Below are positions 17,517 to 27,694 of a stretch of DNA of 64,000 nt, one piece after another (position 1 is the first letter of the stretch; each line of letters opens with the position of its first letter). The stretch lies in the NCBI RefSeq assembly GCF_003063245.1, contig NZ_MUXE01000005.1:84888-148887 (forward strand), in the 5' to 3' direction. This DNA is from Arcobacter caeni. GTDB lineage: Bacteria; Campylobacterota; Campylobacteria; Campylobacterales; Arcobacteraceae. The notes under the pieces are model-generated. The model saw nothing but the letters and a program-made list of their open reading frames with translations, did not search any database and was not told the origin of the DNA. A program made the position numbers and the translations under genes.

Positions 17517-18011
17517 TTGAACATAGATATGACAAAAGTAGCAAATGTAATTTTATATATGTTACATAAACAAGTAAAACACTTAAATGATAAAAAAGTA
17601 GCAATTATGCTTTTTTTAATGGATTTTAATCATCAAAAATTTTGTGGTCAAAAAATATTTAATGAAACATATATAAAAGGCTCACGCCATCCCGAGCCTG
17701 TAATAATCAGCGAACTTTTTGATATAGTTGCAAATGAAGAGGATTTAGAAGAAGATGACGAAAGAATCTTTTTAATGCAAGAATTATTAGATTATTTAGA
17801 TATTGAAGTTATTGAAAAAGAAAAATTTATAGAATTAAATTTTATAAAAATGGAAGAAGAATATGATGAATCAATATTTTCTAAAGATGAACTAAAAACT
17901 ATCTATAAAATAGTAAGTCAATATCAAGATATAAGTTCAAGAAATATTGCTAATGATTGTTTTAAAATAGATGAAGTTAGAAATACAGCAAAAGGTGAAA
18001 TAATTATTTAA
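17517..18011 (+). CDS. Panacea (SocA-like, DUF4065)-related protein
   Basis: A 164-residue protein whose N-terminal half resembles the Panacea/SocA domain: KVANVILYMLH at the start, a helix ending in AIMLFLMDFNHQKFCGQKIF, and a segment with SRHPEPVI where relatives have Y-GP-V. Panacea domains occur in antitoxins and proteolytic adaptors (SocA in Caulobacter). No toxin gene is adjacent, so a toxin-antitoxin role is not claimed. The TTG start (17517-17519) is supported by AAAGG 6 bases upstream. The C-terminal half is acidic and helical. Confidence 0.5.
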   Translation: MNIDMTKVANVILYMLHKQVKHLNDKKVAIMLFLMDFNHQKFCGQKIFNETYIKGSRHPEPVIISELFDIVANEEDLEEDDERIFLMQELLDYLDIEVIEKEKFIELNFIKMEEEYDESIFSKDELKTIYKIVSQYQDISSRNIANDCFKIDEVRNTAKGEIII

Positions 18012-18015
18012 TAAA

Positions 18016-18040
18016 AGAGAAGAGAATTAACTTCTTCTCT
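18016..18040. terminator. Bidirectional hairpin terminator
   Basis: Stem AGAGAAGAG / TTCTTCTCT, one G-U pair included. On the minus strand it is followed by TTTTATT, so it best serves the small membrane protein gene whose stop it overlaps. Confidence 0.55.
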
Positions 18041-18314
18041 CTATTATTAACTTTAATACAAAACAAATAATAGTTAATACAAATGCAGGAATTAAAGTAA
18101 AGAGAAAGAAAATCCCACTAAAACACCCTGTTCCACAAGTCATAAAATAAAAAATCATATATAAAAACCCACAAAATGGAGCTAATGTTACAATTGAAGA
18201 GATTATAAATAGAATTTGTTTTTCTCTTATTTTATTAGATTTAAGAATAATTAGAAATGGTAATAGATGAAATAATAGTAATATTAAATAAAAAAATATA
18301 TCTGATAATAACAT
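18027..18314 (-). CDS. Small integral membrane protein, unknown
   Basis: A 95-residue protein with three hydrophobic segments (about 5-22, 33-58, 65-90) and a central FMTCGTGCFSG with two cysteines. No family was recognised. It lies alone between the guaB terminator region and a convergent Panacea-like gene. Codon use and composition match the neighbours, so it is probably real. Membrane location is the only supported statement. Confidence 0.5.
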   Translation of the reverse strand: MLLSDIFFYLILLLFHLLPFLIILKSNKIREKQILFIISSIVTLAPFCGFLYMIFYFMTCGTGCFSGIFFLFTLIPAFVLTIICFVLKLIIERRS

Positions 18315-18337
18315 CTAAACTTACCTTTTATTTTAGA

Positions 18338-18364
18338 AAAGATGATGTTTAAAACACCATCTTT
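18338..18364 (-). terminator. guaB terminator
   Basis: Inverted repeat AAAGATGATGTTT / AAACACCATCTTT. In the minus-strand RNA the single mismatch becomes a G-U pair, and a TTTTCT tract follows. This orients it to guaB. Confidence 0.65.
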
Positions 18365-18370
18365 ATTCTT

Positions 18371-19819
<1,449 letters not shown>

Positions 19820-19836
19820 TTAATCCTAGTTAATAT

Positions 19837-21198
19837 TTATTTAATATAGTTAATAGCTTTTTCTAAAGATAAAGCACCGTCAAATAATGTTTGTTCATTG
19901 TATGCATTCGCAATAAATTGAAGACCAACTGGCATTCCATCTTCGTCTTTATCAACTGGTAATGAAATAGCAGGAAGTCCAGCTAAATTTATTGAAATTG
20001 TATAAATATCACTTAAATACATTTCCAATGAAGTTTTAAACGAACCAAATTTTGGAGCAGTTGTTGGTGCAACTGGAGATAAAATCAAATCAGCTTCAGC
20101 AAAGATAGCAGAATATTCATTTTTTATTAAATGTCTAACTTTTTGAGCTTTTATATAATATGCATCATAATATCCAGAACTTAATACAAAAGAACCTAAC
20201 ATAATTCTTTTTTGTACTTCAGCTCCAAAACCTTGTGATTTTGTTTGAAGATACATATCTTTAAGTCCAGATTCACCTTTTCTATTTCCGAATCTAACAC
20301 CATCAAATCTTGCAAGATTCGCAGATGCTTCAGCAGTTGCTACGATATAATAAGTTGATACAATTTTATCAGTATCTAACATATTTTTATGGATAATTTT
20401 ATGCCCTGCTTCTTCTAAAGCAATTACTGCTTTTTCAAAACCTTTTTGAATTGCAGGACTAGCTTGTGATACAAAGTTATCAATAACAGCAATTGTTAAT
20501 TTTTTATTCGGGTTAAGTTTTGGAGTCACAGCTTCATAATCAATATTGGCAGATGTAGAATCCATAGGATCATATCCTGAAATAATGTCATATAAAATTG
20601 CTGCATCTTCTACATTTTGAGTTATTGGTCCACATTGATCTAATGAAGACGAATATGCTGTAATTCCATATCTAGAAACTCTTCCATAAGTTGGTTTCAT
20701 TCCAACAACACCACAATAAGCAGCAGGTTGTCTTATACTTCCCCCAGTATCTGTTCCAAGTGCAGCAATAGCAATTCCAGCAGCAACAGCAGCTGCACTT
20801 CCTCCACTACTTCCACCTGGAACTTTTTCATTATCTATTGGATTTAAAGTTTTTCCATAACAAGAAGATTCTGTTGAACTTCCCATTGCAAATTCATCCA
20901 TATTTGTTCTACCAAATGCAGATAAACCAGCTTTTTCTAAATTATTAATTACAGTTGCATTATATGGTGAAATATAACCTTTTAAAATATTACTAGAACA
21001 AGTAACTTCCCAATTTTTAACATTTATATTATCTTTTATTGCTATTGGGATACCTATTCCAGATGTTGAGATATCTGTTGAAGTTAATTGTTCAATATAA
21101 GCACCTATATTATTTTCTTTTATTTTTTGATTTAAATTATTTCTTAGTTTTTTTATATCATCACTAGCTAAAGTTAGTGCTTCTTTTAGAGTTATCAA
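19837..21198 (-). CDS. gatA: Glutamyl-tRNA(Gln) amidotransferase subunit A
   Basis: A 453-residue amidase-signature protein, the glutaminase subunit of GatCAB, which amidates Glu-tRNA(Gln) and Asp-tRNA(Asn). The Ser-Ser-Lys triad is visible: Lys in PIAIKDNIN, the GGSSGGSAAAVAAG signature, and the nucleophile Ser in GTDTGGSIRQPAA. Translation starts at TTG 21196-21198 with AGGAGA upstream. gatB and gatC are not adjacent. It forms an operon with guaB. Confidence 0.96.
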   Translation of the reverse strand: MITLKEALTLASDDIKKLRNNLNQKIKENNIGAYIEQLTSTDISTSGIGIPIAIKDNINVKNWEVTCSSNILKGYISPYNATVINNLEKAGLSAFGRTNMDEFAMGSSTESSCYGKTLNPIDNEKVPGGSSGGSAAAVAAGIAIAALGTDTGGSIRQPAAYCGVVGMKPTYGRVSRYGITAYSSSLDQCGPITQNVEDAAILYDIISGYDPMDSTSANIDYEAVTPKLNPNKKLTIAVIDNFVSQASPAIQKGFEKAVIALEEAGHKIIHKNMLDTDKIVSTYYIVATAEASANLARFDGVRFGNRKGESGLKDMYLQTKSQGFGAEVQKRIMLGSFVLSSGYYDAYYIKAQKVRHLIKNEYSAIFAEADLILSPVAPTTAPKFGSFKTSLEMYLSDIYTISINLAGLPAISLPVDKDEDGMPVGLQFIANAYNEQTLFDGALSLEKAINYIK

Positions 21199-21221
21199 TC
21201 GGTTCTCCTATGATTTTACAA

Positions 21222-21227
21222 TTGTAG
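21222..21227 (-). promoter_or_regulatory. Candidate -10 element for gatA-guaB
   Basis: Minus-strand TACAAT about 23 bp upstream of the TTG start of gatA. Confidence 0.35.
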
Positions 21228-21330
21228 TATTACGCTGGATTTTATCTAAATTATGATTAAAATTAGGTTATAAACGAAGATTTTTAAGAGTTGTTTTTTT
21301 ATTTTAAAATAAAAAATTTAAATAAAAAAA

Positions 21331-21355
21331 GGGATAGAAGAAAATCTTCTATCCC
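21331..21355 (-). terminator. Terminator of the ribosomal alpha-type operon
   Basis: Perfect 10-bp stem GGGATAGAAG / CTTCTATCCC. On the minus strand it is followed by a run of seven T, downstream of rplQ. Confidence 0.85.
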
Positions 21356-21378
21356 CTGAAATAATTACTTATTTCTTA

Positions 21379-21729
21379 TTATACAAAAGAAATGAATGCC
21401 ATTGGAGTAGCATCACCTCTTCTGATTCTTGTTTTAATTATTGAAGTATATCCACCATTTCTACCTAGGTATTTTGGTGCAATTTCGTTAATTAATTTTT
21501 TAGTAGCTTCTTTACTTTGTAAAGCTGCAAATACATATCTATGTGTATTTAAATCAGCGTCTCTAGCAACAGTTACTAATTTCTCAATATATCTTTTTAA
21601 TTCTTTTGCTTTAGGTACAGTTGTTTCGATTTTTTCTCTTTCGATAATCGCAATTGCCATATTTTTTAACAATGCTTTTCTATGAGAAGAAGTTCTACTT
21701 AACTTTCTATATCCATGCTTATGTCTCAT
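21379..21729 (-). CDS. rplQ: 50S ribosomal protein L17
   Basis: A 116-residue ribosomal protein L17, with the standard start [20 protein letters not shown] and the [16 protein letters not shown] ending. Last gene of the rpmJ-rpsM-rpsK-rpsD-rpoA-rplQ operon; 13 bp follow rpoA, and a strong terminator lies downstream. Confidence 0.98.
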   Translation of the reverse strand: MRHKHGYRKLSRTSSHRKALLKNMAIAIIEREKIETTVPKAKELKRYIEKLVTVARDADLNTHRYVFAALQSKEATKKLINEIAPKYLGRNGGYTSIIKTRIRRGDATPMAFISFV

Positions 21730-21742
21730 ATTAAACCCTTAA

Positions 21743-22741
21743 TTATGCTTTTAGTTGCTCTAATTTTCTTCTTAATGTAGAAGCAACATTTTCTGGAAGT
21801 GTATTTTCAACTGGGTAACCTAGAGATTCTAATTTCTCTGCGATTTCATCATAAGATTTTTTCCCAAGATTTTTAATATTTTTAACTTCAACTTCACTCA
21901 TAAGTACTAATTCACCTAAGAATTTCAGTCCAGCTCTATCTAAAGAGTTAAAACTTCTAGCACTTAAATTTAAATCATCAATTTTTTGAACTAATTCTTT
22001 AAGTTCTAATGGCTCTTCACCACTTTCACTTACTGTTACTTCTGATAAATCAAAAACTTTATTAAAAACTGACATTTGCGCATACATAACTGATACCGCT
22101 TCTTTAAAAGCTGTGATTGGAGAAATTTGTCCATTTGTTTGTATAGTAAATACGGCTTTTTCAAAGTTAGGATTATCTTCAACTAACATTTTTTCAATAT
22201 CATAAACCACTTTTTTAACTGGTGTAAAAAATGCATCAATAGGAATATAATCAGAACCAATCATATCTCTAATATCTTCAGATGGCATATAACCTATACC
22301 TCTTTGAATAATTACAGAGAAAGTTAAATTACAATCACTATTAATTGTTGCTAAGTGAGCATCTTTAGATACAATTTCAACATCTGAGTTAATAAGGTCT
22401 TCACCTTTAATTTCTCTTGGTCCATTGAAAGAATACTCAACTACAACTTGTTCTTTATCACCATTTATTTTAAACTTAATATTCTTTAAATTTATAACAA
22501 AAATAGCTATATCTTCTAACATACCTCTTAATGAGTCAAACTCATGTGAAGCACCTTCTATTTTAACTGCAATTGGTGCGTAACCAACTGAAGAACTTAA
22601 TAAAAGTCTTCTTAAAGGGTGTGCTAAAGTAATTGCAAAACCATCTTCAAATGGATATGCTGATATTTTAGCTTCATTATCACTGATAGCCTCTATTTCA
22701 ACTTCAGTTGGTAAAAACGGTGTTTCTGCAAATTTTTTCAT
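21743..22741 (-). CDS. rpoA: RNA polymerase alpha subunit
   Basis: A 332-residue alpha subunit. The N-terminal dimerisation/assembly domain has PFEDGFAITLAHPLRRLLLSS (shown in part), and the C-terminal domain (about 255-332) has the helix-hairpin-helix LKFLGELVLMSEVEVKNI that contacts UP elements and activators. It lies between rpsD and rplQ in the alpha operon, 15 bp after rpsD. Confidence 0.98.
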   Translation of the reverse strand: MKKFAETPFLPTEVEIEAISDNEAKISAYPFEDGFAITLAHPLRRLLLSSSVGYAPIAVKIEGASHEFDSLRGMLEDIAIFVINLKNIKFKINGDKEQVVVEYSFNGPREIKGEDLINSDVEIVSKDAHLATINSDCNLTFSVIIQRGIGYMPSEDIRDMIGSDYIPIDAFFTPVKKVVYDIEKMLVEDNPNFEKAVFTIQTNGQISPITAFKEAVSVMYAQMSVFNKVFDLSEVTVSESGEEPLELKELVQKIDDLNLSARSFNSLDRAGLKFLGELVLMSEVEVKNIKNLGKKSYDEIAEKLESLGYPVENTLPENVASTLRRKLEQLKA

Positions 22742-22756
22742 TAACTACCTTTTTTA

Positions 22757-23383
22757 TTATTTAGAATATAACTCTACGATTAATCTCTCTTCAACAGGGA
22801 TAACAACTTCTTCTCTAGCTGGGATTCTTGTGAAAATTCCAAATACTTTTTCTTTATCAACATTAACCCAATCAACCATTCCAGTTTGATTTGTTAATTC
22901 TAATGCTCTTACAACTTGAGGATTAGTTTTTGATTTTTCTTTGATTTCGATTTTTTGTCCAGCTTTTACTAAAAATGAAGGAATATCAACTTTTTTTCCA
23001 TCAACTAAAACATGTCCATGTGTTGTAAATTGTCTAGCATTTGCTCTAGTTGTAGCAAATCCCATTCTAAATACAACATTATCTAATCTTTGTTCAATTA
23101 AAGTAATAAGGTTAGCCCCTGTATTACCTTCTCTTCTTGCTGCTTCAGTAAAGTATTTTCTAAATTGTTTTTCAGAAACACCATACATAAATTTAGCTTT
23201 TTGCTTTTCTCTTAATTGTAAACCATACTCAGAAATTTTAGCTCTTCTTTGTCCATGTTGTCCTGGAGCAAATGGTCTTTTTTCTAAAGCACTTTTACCT
23301 GATAATCTTCTCTCACCTTTAAGTCCAAGATCCGCATCAAGTCTTCTTTCGATTTTTTCTACTGGTCCTCTATATCTTGCCAT
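22757..23383 (-). CDS. rpsD: 30S ribosomal protein S4
   Basis: A 208-residue S4, a primary 16S rRNA binder. It has the [14 protein letters not shown] start and an S4 RNA-binding domain ([19 protein letters not shown] region, in part). In E. coli S4 represses the alpha operon through a leader structure; whether that applies here is open. No zinc-binding cysteines are present in the N-terminal part, so it is the C-minus form. Confidence 0.98.
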   Translation of the reverse strand: MARYRGPVEKIERRLDADLGLKGERRLSGKSALEKRPFAPGQHGQRRAKISEYGLQLREKQKAKFMYGVSEKQFRKYFTEAARREGNTGANLITLIEQRLDNVVFRMGFATTRANARQFTTHGHVLVDGKKVDIPSFLVKAGQKIEIKEKSKTNPQVVRALELTNQTGMVDWVNVDKEKVFGIFTRIPAREEVVIPVEERLIVELYSK

Positions 23384-23393
23384 TATTTACTCC

Positions 23394-23786
23394 TTACACT
23401 CTTCTTCTTTTAGGAGGTCTACAACCATTATGTGGTAATGGTGTAACATCTTTTAACCAAGTAACTCTAACTCCGTCCATAGCGCCAACTGCTTTAACAG
23501 CTGTATCTCTACCTGAACCTGGTCCTTGGATTTTAATCCCAACATTTTTGATTCCGTGTTCCATTGCTTTTGCCATTGCATCTTCAACAGCTGCTTGCGC
23601 TGCAAATGGAGTTGATTTTTTAGAACCTTTAAATCCTAAGTTTCCAGCACTTGACCATGCGATTGCGTTTCCTGCATTATCTGTAACTGTAACCATTGTA
23701 TTATTAAAACTTGCAGCAATATGTACGATACCGTCAGCAATATTTTTTCTTACAATTTTTTTTCTAGTAACTTTTCTTTTTGCCAT
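23394..23786 (-). CDS. rpsK: 30S ribosomal protein S11
   Basis: A 130-residue S11 with the invariant [15 protein letters not shown] segment and the C-terminal [18 protein letters not shown]. It lies 10 bp after rpsM and 10 bp before rpsD. Confidence 0.98.
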   Translation of the reverse strand: MAKRKVTRKKIVRKNIADGIVHIAASFNNTMVTVTDNAGNAIAWSSAGNLGFKGSKKSTPFAAQAAVEDAMAKAMEHGIKNVGIKIQGPGSGRDTAVKAVGAMDGVRVTWLKDVTPLPHNGCRPPKRRRV

Positions 23787-23796
23787 CTACAATCCC

Positions 23797-24165
23797 TTAT
23801 TTAGTTGCTGCACCAACAGTTTTCTTTTTACCTTTTCTTGTTCTAGCATTAGTTTTAGTCTTTTGCCCTCTACAAGGTAAACCTTTTCTATGTCTTAACC
23901 CTCTATATGAACCTAAATCCATTAAAGCTTTAATATCCATAGCAACTTTTTTTCTTAAATCACCCTCAACCATATAGTTGTCTTGGATTTCTTTTCTGAT
24001 AATTGCCGCTTCATCTTCTGTTAATTCAAAAGCTCTTTTATTGAAATCAATTCCAACAGCATTTAAAATTAATCTAGAATTATGTAATCCGATTCCGAAA
24101 ATATACGTTAACGCATATTCCATTCTCTTTTTATTTGGTAAATCAACACCTGCGATTCTTGCCAT
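23797..24165 (-). CDS. rpsM: 30S ribosomal protein S13
   Basis: A 122-residue S13 with [20 protein letters not shown] at the start, a [17 protein letters not shown] segment, and a basic tail. It lies 5 bp downstream of rpmJ. Confidence 0.98.
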   Translation of the reverse strand: MARIAGVDLPNKKRMEYALTYIFGIGLHNSRLILNAVGIDFNKRAFELTEDEAAIIRKEIQDNYMVEGDLRKKVAMDIKALMDLGSYRGLRHRKGLPCRGQKTKTNARTRKGKKKTVGAATK

Positions 24166-24170
24166 GTGTC

Positions 24171-24284
24171 TTATCCTTGTCTTTGTTTGTGTTTTTTAGT
24201 TTCGCAGATTACTCTAACGATTCCGCTTCTTTTGACAATTTTGCATTTGTCACACATTTTCTTTACTGAAGCTCTTACTTTCAT
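24171..24284 (-). CDS. rpmJ: 50S ribosomal protein L36
   Basis: A 37-residue L36: [20 protein letters not shown] at the N-terminus, then [15 protein letters not shown]. The zinc-binding set (Cys11, Cys14, Cys27, His32) is complete. It is too short for usual gene-length cutoffs but unambiguous. First gene of the operon, with a GAGGAG ribosome-binding site upstream. infA, often found before rpmJ, is absent. Confidence 0.97.
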   Translation of the reverse strand: MKVRASVKKMCDKCKIVKRSGIVRVICETKKHKQRQG

Positions 24285-24437
24285 AAGCCTGTCTCCTCTT
24301 TCATTTGTGTTATTGCCAATTAATCAACAGGAAAAAGCATTAGTAAATAAAAATATTTTACTTAAGCTTTAACCAACTCTTTATAAAATAAGAATATTTT
24401 ATAAAAACTTCTTCTGTGGTTGAAAAAATGGAGTTGG
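24285..24437 (-). promoter_or_regulatory. Structured 5' leader of the rpmJ-rpsM operon
   Basis: About 150 nt of untranslated leader between the putative start point and rpmJ. It holds two adjacent inverted repeats. The distal one has outer arms CCAACTC (24373-24379) and GAGTTGG (24431-24437) around an inner 10-bp stem (24380-24389 / 24396-24405). The proximal one (24334-24370) pairs AAAGC-AGTAAA with its complement across a small internal loop. This size and position suit ribosomal-protein autoregulation or attenuation, but no known leader fold was recognised. Confidence 0.5.
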
Positions 24438-24443
24438 ATTATA
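24438..24443 (-). promoter_or_regulatory. -10 element for the ribosomal operon
   Basis: Minus-strand TATAAT. Transcription would start near the first arm of the distal leader hairpin. Confidence 0.45.
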
Positions 24444-24543
24444 ATTAATTTTTACTTAAAGCTAGTTGAATATAGTATAAGCATCTAATTTAATCCTAAT
24501 TATTGTAATATTCTAGAAATTGCATTTATTAAAAGGATTAACT

Positions 24544-24906
24544 TTGTCTCTTATTTACAAAAATGATTTAATAAAAATTGAAATTGAAAGTTCAGAAATA
24601 CCTTGGCTTAAAATATTTACGATAGAAAATATAAAAGAATTTTCACAATGTAATAATGAAACTAAACAAGAAATATTTAAATACCTAGATATTATAGAAA
24701 AAGAAATGTTGAATTATTTTAATCCTAAAAAGATAAATATTGCATCTTTTGGGAATTATGTTCCCCATGTACATTTTCATATAATGGCGAGATTTGAAGA
24801 AGATTCATATTTTCCAGAACCTATGTGGGGTAAAAAACAAAGAGAAGCTGATTTAAAATTACCCTCTTTTGATGAGTTTTATGAAAGTTTAAAAAAGAAG
24901 CTATAA
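24544..24906 (+). CDS. HIT-family protein
   Basis: A 120-residue histidine-triad protein with the catalytic motif HVHFH (PHVHFHIMARF) and a following MWGKKQREA segment. HIT proteins hydrolyse or transfer nucleoside phosphoramidates and dinucleotides. The TTG at 24544-24546 is chosen because AAAAGGA sits 6 bases upstream; an upstream in-frame TTG lacks a ribosome-binding site. The gene ends in a terminator hairpin shared with the convergent DHH gene. Confidence 0.87.
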   Translation: MSLIYKNDLIKIEIESSEIPWLKIFTIENIKEFSQCNNETKQEIFKYLDIIEKEMLNYFNPKKINIASFGNYVPHVHFHIMARFEEDSYFPEPMWGKKQREADLKLPSFDEFYESLKKKL

Positions 24907-24918
24907 AAAGCTTCTTTT
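24893..24918. terminator. Terminator between HIT and DHH genes
   Basis: Stem AAAAGAAGCT / AGCTTCTTTT, 6-base loop, overlapping both stop codons of the convergent genes. Confidence 0.65.
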
Positions 24919-25855
24919 AACCATCTTTATTTATTTGTTTTATTAACTCTTCTAAAACACTTAAAGACTCTTTTACATCTATTTGACATCCACCTGCTGC
25001 TTCGTGACCACCACCGCCATATTTAAGCATTAGTTCACCAACATTTGTTTTTGAAGTTTTATTTATTATTGATTTTCCAACACTAAAAGCCACTTTTTCT
25101 TTATCTTTTGCCCACATTATATGTATTGAAATATTTTGTTTTGGATTCATGGCATAAATCATAAATCTATTTCCAGGATAAATTATTTCTTCATATCTAT
25201 AATCTATTATTAATATATTATCTTTTATTGTTGTTACTTTATTTAATTGTTCTTTAAATTCATTTTCATATTTAAAATATAATTCAACTCTTTCTTTTAT
25301 ATCAGGAAGTTCAAGTATTTGGTCAATATTATGTTTTGCACAATATTTAATTAAATCCATCATAAGCTGATAATTTGAGATTCTAAACTCTTTAAATCGT
25401 CCAAGTCCTGTTCTTGAATCCATTAAGAAACTCAACAATGCCCAAGCTCTTGGATTTAAAATATCATCTTCAATAAAATCAGCACTATCTGCTTTATTTG
25501 CTCCATTCATCATACTTGTAAAATATCCGGGAAATACACTATCACCATCATAATAATCATAAACAACTTGTGCAGCACTTGGTGCATCTGAATTTATTAT
25601 GTGATTGTCTTTTTTTTCATTTCTTAATGTTTCAGAATAATGGTGATCAAAAGCTAAATAAACACCATTAACATAAGGAAGATTTGTAGTAATATCATTT
25701 GGAGTAACAGCTATTTTTCCATCTTGCATATCTTTTGGATGAACAAATATAATCTCATCAATAATGTCTAAATATGTAAGTAAAGTTCCGCATACTAAAC
25801 CATCCATATCACTTCTTGTGATTAATCTATATTTTTTATTCATATTATCATCCAA
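24917..25855 (-). CDS. DHH-family phosphoesterase
   Basis: A 312-residue DHH/DHHA1 phosphoesterase. The N-terminus has the metal motif RSDMDGLVCG, then AFDHHYSE (DHH), and an ADSADF segment. The C-terminal DHHA1 domain has the glycine-rich KYGGGGHEAAGGCQ. Relatives include nano-RNases, cyclic-dinucleotide phosphodiesterases and exopolyphosphatases; which applies cannot be told by eye. Two starts are possible, at 25855 and at 25843 (MNKKYRL); the latter is equally good. Confidence 0.85.
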   Translation of the reverse strand: MDDNMNKKYRLITRSDMDGLVCGTLLTYLDIIDEIIFVHPKDMQDGKIAVTPNDITTNLPYVNGVYLAFDHHYSETLRNEKKDNHIINSDAPSAAQVVYDYYDGDSVFPGYFTSMMNGANKADSADFIEDDILNPRAWALLSFLMDSRTGLGRFKEFRISNYQLMMDLIKYCAKHNIDQILELPDIKERVELYFKYENEFKEQLNKVTTIKDNILIIDYRYEEIIYPGNRFMIYAMNPKQNISIHIMWAKDKEKVAFSVGKSIINKTSKTNVGELMLKYGGGGHEAAGGCQIDVKESLSVLEELIKQINKDG

Positions 25856-25926
25856 TTTTTTGGATTTATATTAGCATAGAAAAAGTTAATTGTATTTTAA
25901 TAATTATTATTTTGTTAAAAAGAGAT

Positions 25927-25947
25927 AAAGGAAGCGATGCTTCCTTT
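25927..25947 (-). terminator. leuDB terminator
   Basis: Perfect 9-bp stem AAAGGAAGC / GCTTCCTTT with a 3-base loop. On the minus strand a T-rich tract (ATCTCTTTTT) follows. Confidence 0.75.
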
Positions 25948-25948
25948 A

Positions 25949-27016
25949 TTATTTATTTATATATTTAGTGATTAAATCACCCATAGCAGTAGTATTTAAA
26001 ACTTCTTTAGCATCAAAAGAAGCTAAATCTTTTGTTCTATATCCATCTTTTAAAACAGCTTTTATTGAATCTTCAATTAAATCTGCTGCTTTAATTTCAT
26101 TTAAAGAATATCTTAGCATCATAGCAGCACTTAAAATTGTTGCTATTGGATTTGCTATTCCCATTCCTGCTATATCAGGTGCTGATCCATGAATTGGTTC
26201 ATAAATCGCTGTTTTATCTCCTGTTGAAGCTGATGGCAATAATCCAATTGAACCTACTACCATTGAAGCTGTATCAGAAAGAATATCTCCAAAGATATTT
26301 CCAGTTACAATAACATCAAATTGTTTTGGGTTTCTTACAAGTTGCATAGCTGCATTATCAACATACATATGTGAAAGAGTTACATCTGGATAATCTTTTG
26401 ATAATTCATTCATAGTATCTCTCCAAAGTTGAGAAACTTCTAATACATTTGCTTTATCAACTGAACAAACTCTTTTATCTCTTTTTCTTGCTAATTCAAA
26501 TGCTTGTTTACCAATTCTTACAATTTCTGGTTTTGTATAAACCATTGTATTATAAGCTTTAAATCCATCATTTGCACGAGGTTGTCCAAAGTAAATTCCA
26601 CCAATTAATTCTCTTACAACCATAATATCACAACCTTTGATTACCTCAGGTTTTAGTGTTGATGCATTAACTAATTCATCATAAACAATAGCAGGTCTAA
26701 GATTTGCATAAACACCCATCTCTTCTCTAAACTTTAAAAGTCCAGTTTCAGGTCTTAATTCTCTTGGAAGTGTATCCCATTTTTCTCCACCAATTGAACC
26801 AAATAAACAAGCATCAGAATCTAAAACACCTGTTATTGTTTCTTGTGGAAGAGGAACACCTGTTGTATCAATAGCAATTCCACCCATTAAATATTCTTTA
26901 TAACTTAAAGTAAAATCACATTTTTTAGAAACTGCATTTAATACTTTTATTGCTTCATCTACGATTTCTGGACCTATTCCATCACCTTTGATTACTGATA
27001 TTTTGTAGTTGTTCAT
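25949..27016 (-). CDS. leuB: 3-isopropylmalate dehydrogenase
   Basis: A 355-residue decarboxylating dehydrogenase of leucine synthesis. It has the [17 protein letters not shown] start, the substrate segment [12 protein letters not shown], the Mg-binding [11 protein letters not shown] and the NAD loop [12 protein letters not shown]. It overlaps leuD by one base (TAATG). leuC and leuA are not in the window. Confidence 0.97.
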   Translation of the reverse strand: MNNYKISVIKGDGIGPEIVDEAIKVLNAVSKKCDFTLSYKEYLMGGIAIDTTGVPLPQETITGVLDSDACLFGSIGGEKWDTLPRELRPETGLLKFREEMGVYANLRPAIVYDELVNASTLKPEVIKGCDIMVVRELIGGIYFGQPRANDGFKAYNTMVYTKPEIVRIGKQAFELARKRDKRVCSVDKANVLEVSQLWRDTMNELSKDYPDVTLSHMYVDNAAMQLVRNPKQFDVIVTGNIFGDILSDTASMVVGSIGLLPSASTGDKTAIYEPIHGSAPDIAGMGIANPIATILSAAMMLRYSLNEIKAADLIEDSIKAVLKDGYRTKDLASFDAKEVLNTTAMGDLITKYINK

Positions 27017-27519
27017 TATTTATCTCCTCTTCCCATTTCAGCTTTTGCATAATTTATTAATCCACCAGCAGCAATTAATTCTTGCATAAATGGAGGAATT
27101 GCAATAAAATCATAAGTTTTATTTGTAGTATTATTAGTAATTTTTCCATTATCTAAATCAATAGAAATTTCTTCACCTTCTTTTATTTCCAAAGATTCTG
27201 GTAATTCAAAAATTGGTAAACCCATATTAAAAGCATTTCTATAAAAAATTCTAGCAAATGATGGAGCAACAACGGCAGCCACTCCAGCAGCTTTTAGAGC
27301 AATAGGAGCGTGTTCTCTACTTGAACCACATCCAAAATTTTCACCCGCAACTATAATATCGCCTCTTTGTAACTTTTTAGGAAAGTCAGGATCTGCATCT
27401 TCCATAACATATTTTGCTAAATGTTCAGGATCTGAACTATTTAAATATCTCGCTGCAATAATAACATCTGTATCTATGTTAGCGCCAAAATTCCATACTT
27501 TTCCAGTAATTTTATTCAT
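27016..27519 (-). CDS. leuD: 3-isopropylmalate dehydratase small subunit
   Basis: A 167-residue swivel-domain subunit of isopropylmalate isomerase. It has [15 protein letters not shown] at the start and the [17 protein letters not shown] motif. It works with LeuC, which is encoded elsewhere. The short (about 165-residue) form is the LeuD type paired with separate LeuC in many Campylobacterota. It is translationally coupled to leuB. Confidence 0.96.
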   Translation of the reverse strand: MNKITGKVWNFGANIDTDVIIAARYLNSSDPEHLAKYVMEDADPDFPKKLQRGDIIVAGENFGCGSSREHAPIALKAAGVAAVVAPSFARIFYRNAFNMGLPIFELPESLEIKEGEEISIDLDNGKITNNTTNKTYDFIAIPPFMQELIAAGGLINYAKAEMGRGDK

Positions 27520-27653
27520 ATTATATGTCCTTGAATTTAATAAATTTTAAAATTCATTAAATAAATATTTTCAAAAAAAATGCATTTTAGCTAATTTTTT
27601 AGTAATTTTTGTTTAAATATTTCTTTTTTAATCAATTATTTAACTACTTTGGG

Positions 27654-27659
27654 TATAAT
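27654..27659 (+). promoter_or_regulatory. -10 element for rpoD
   Basis: TTTGGGTATAAT, 35 bp upstream of the rpoD ATG, preceded by T-rich tracts typical of this group's promoters. Confidence 0.6.
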
Positions 27660-27694
27660 ATCCAACCATCTTAGAGAGAGGATTCCCTAAAATC

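Noticed and set aside
17517..18011. Panacea-like gene as half of a toxin-antitoxin pair
   Set aside because: The neighbours are a J-protein and a convergent membrane protein, with no candidate toxin.
22941..24372. Several open frames on the plus strand across the ribosomal genes
   Set aside because: They are antisense shadows of rpsD, rpsK, rpsM and rpmJ with Cys/Leu/Pro-rich composition and no ribosome-binding sites.
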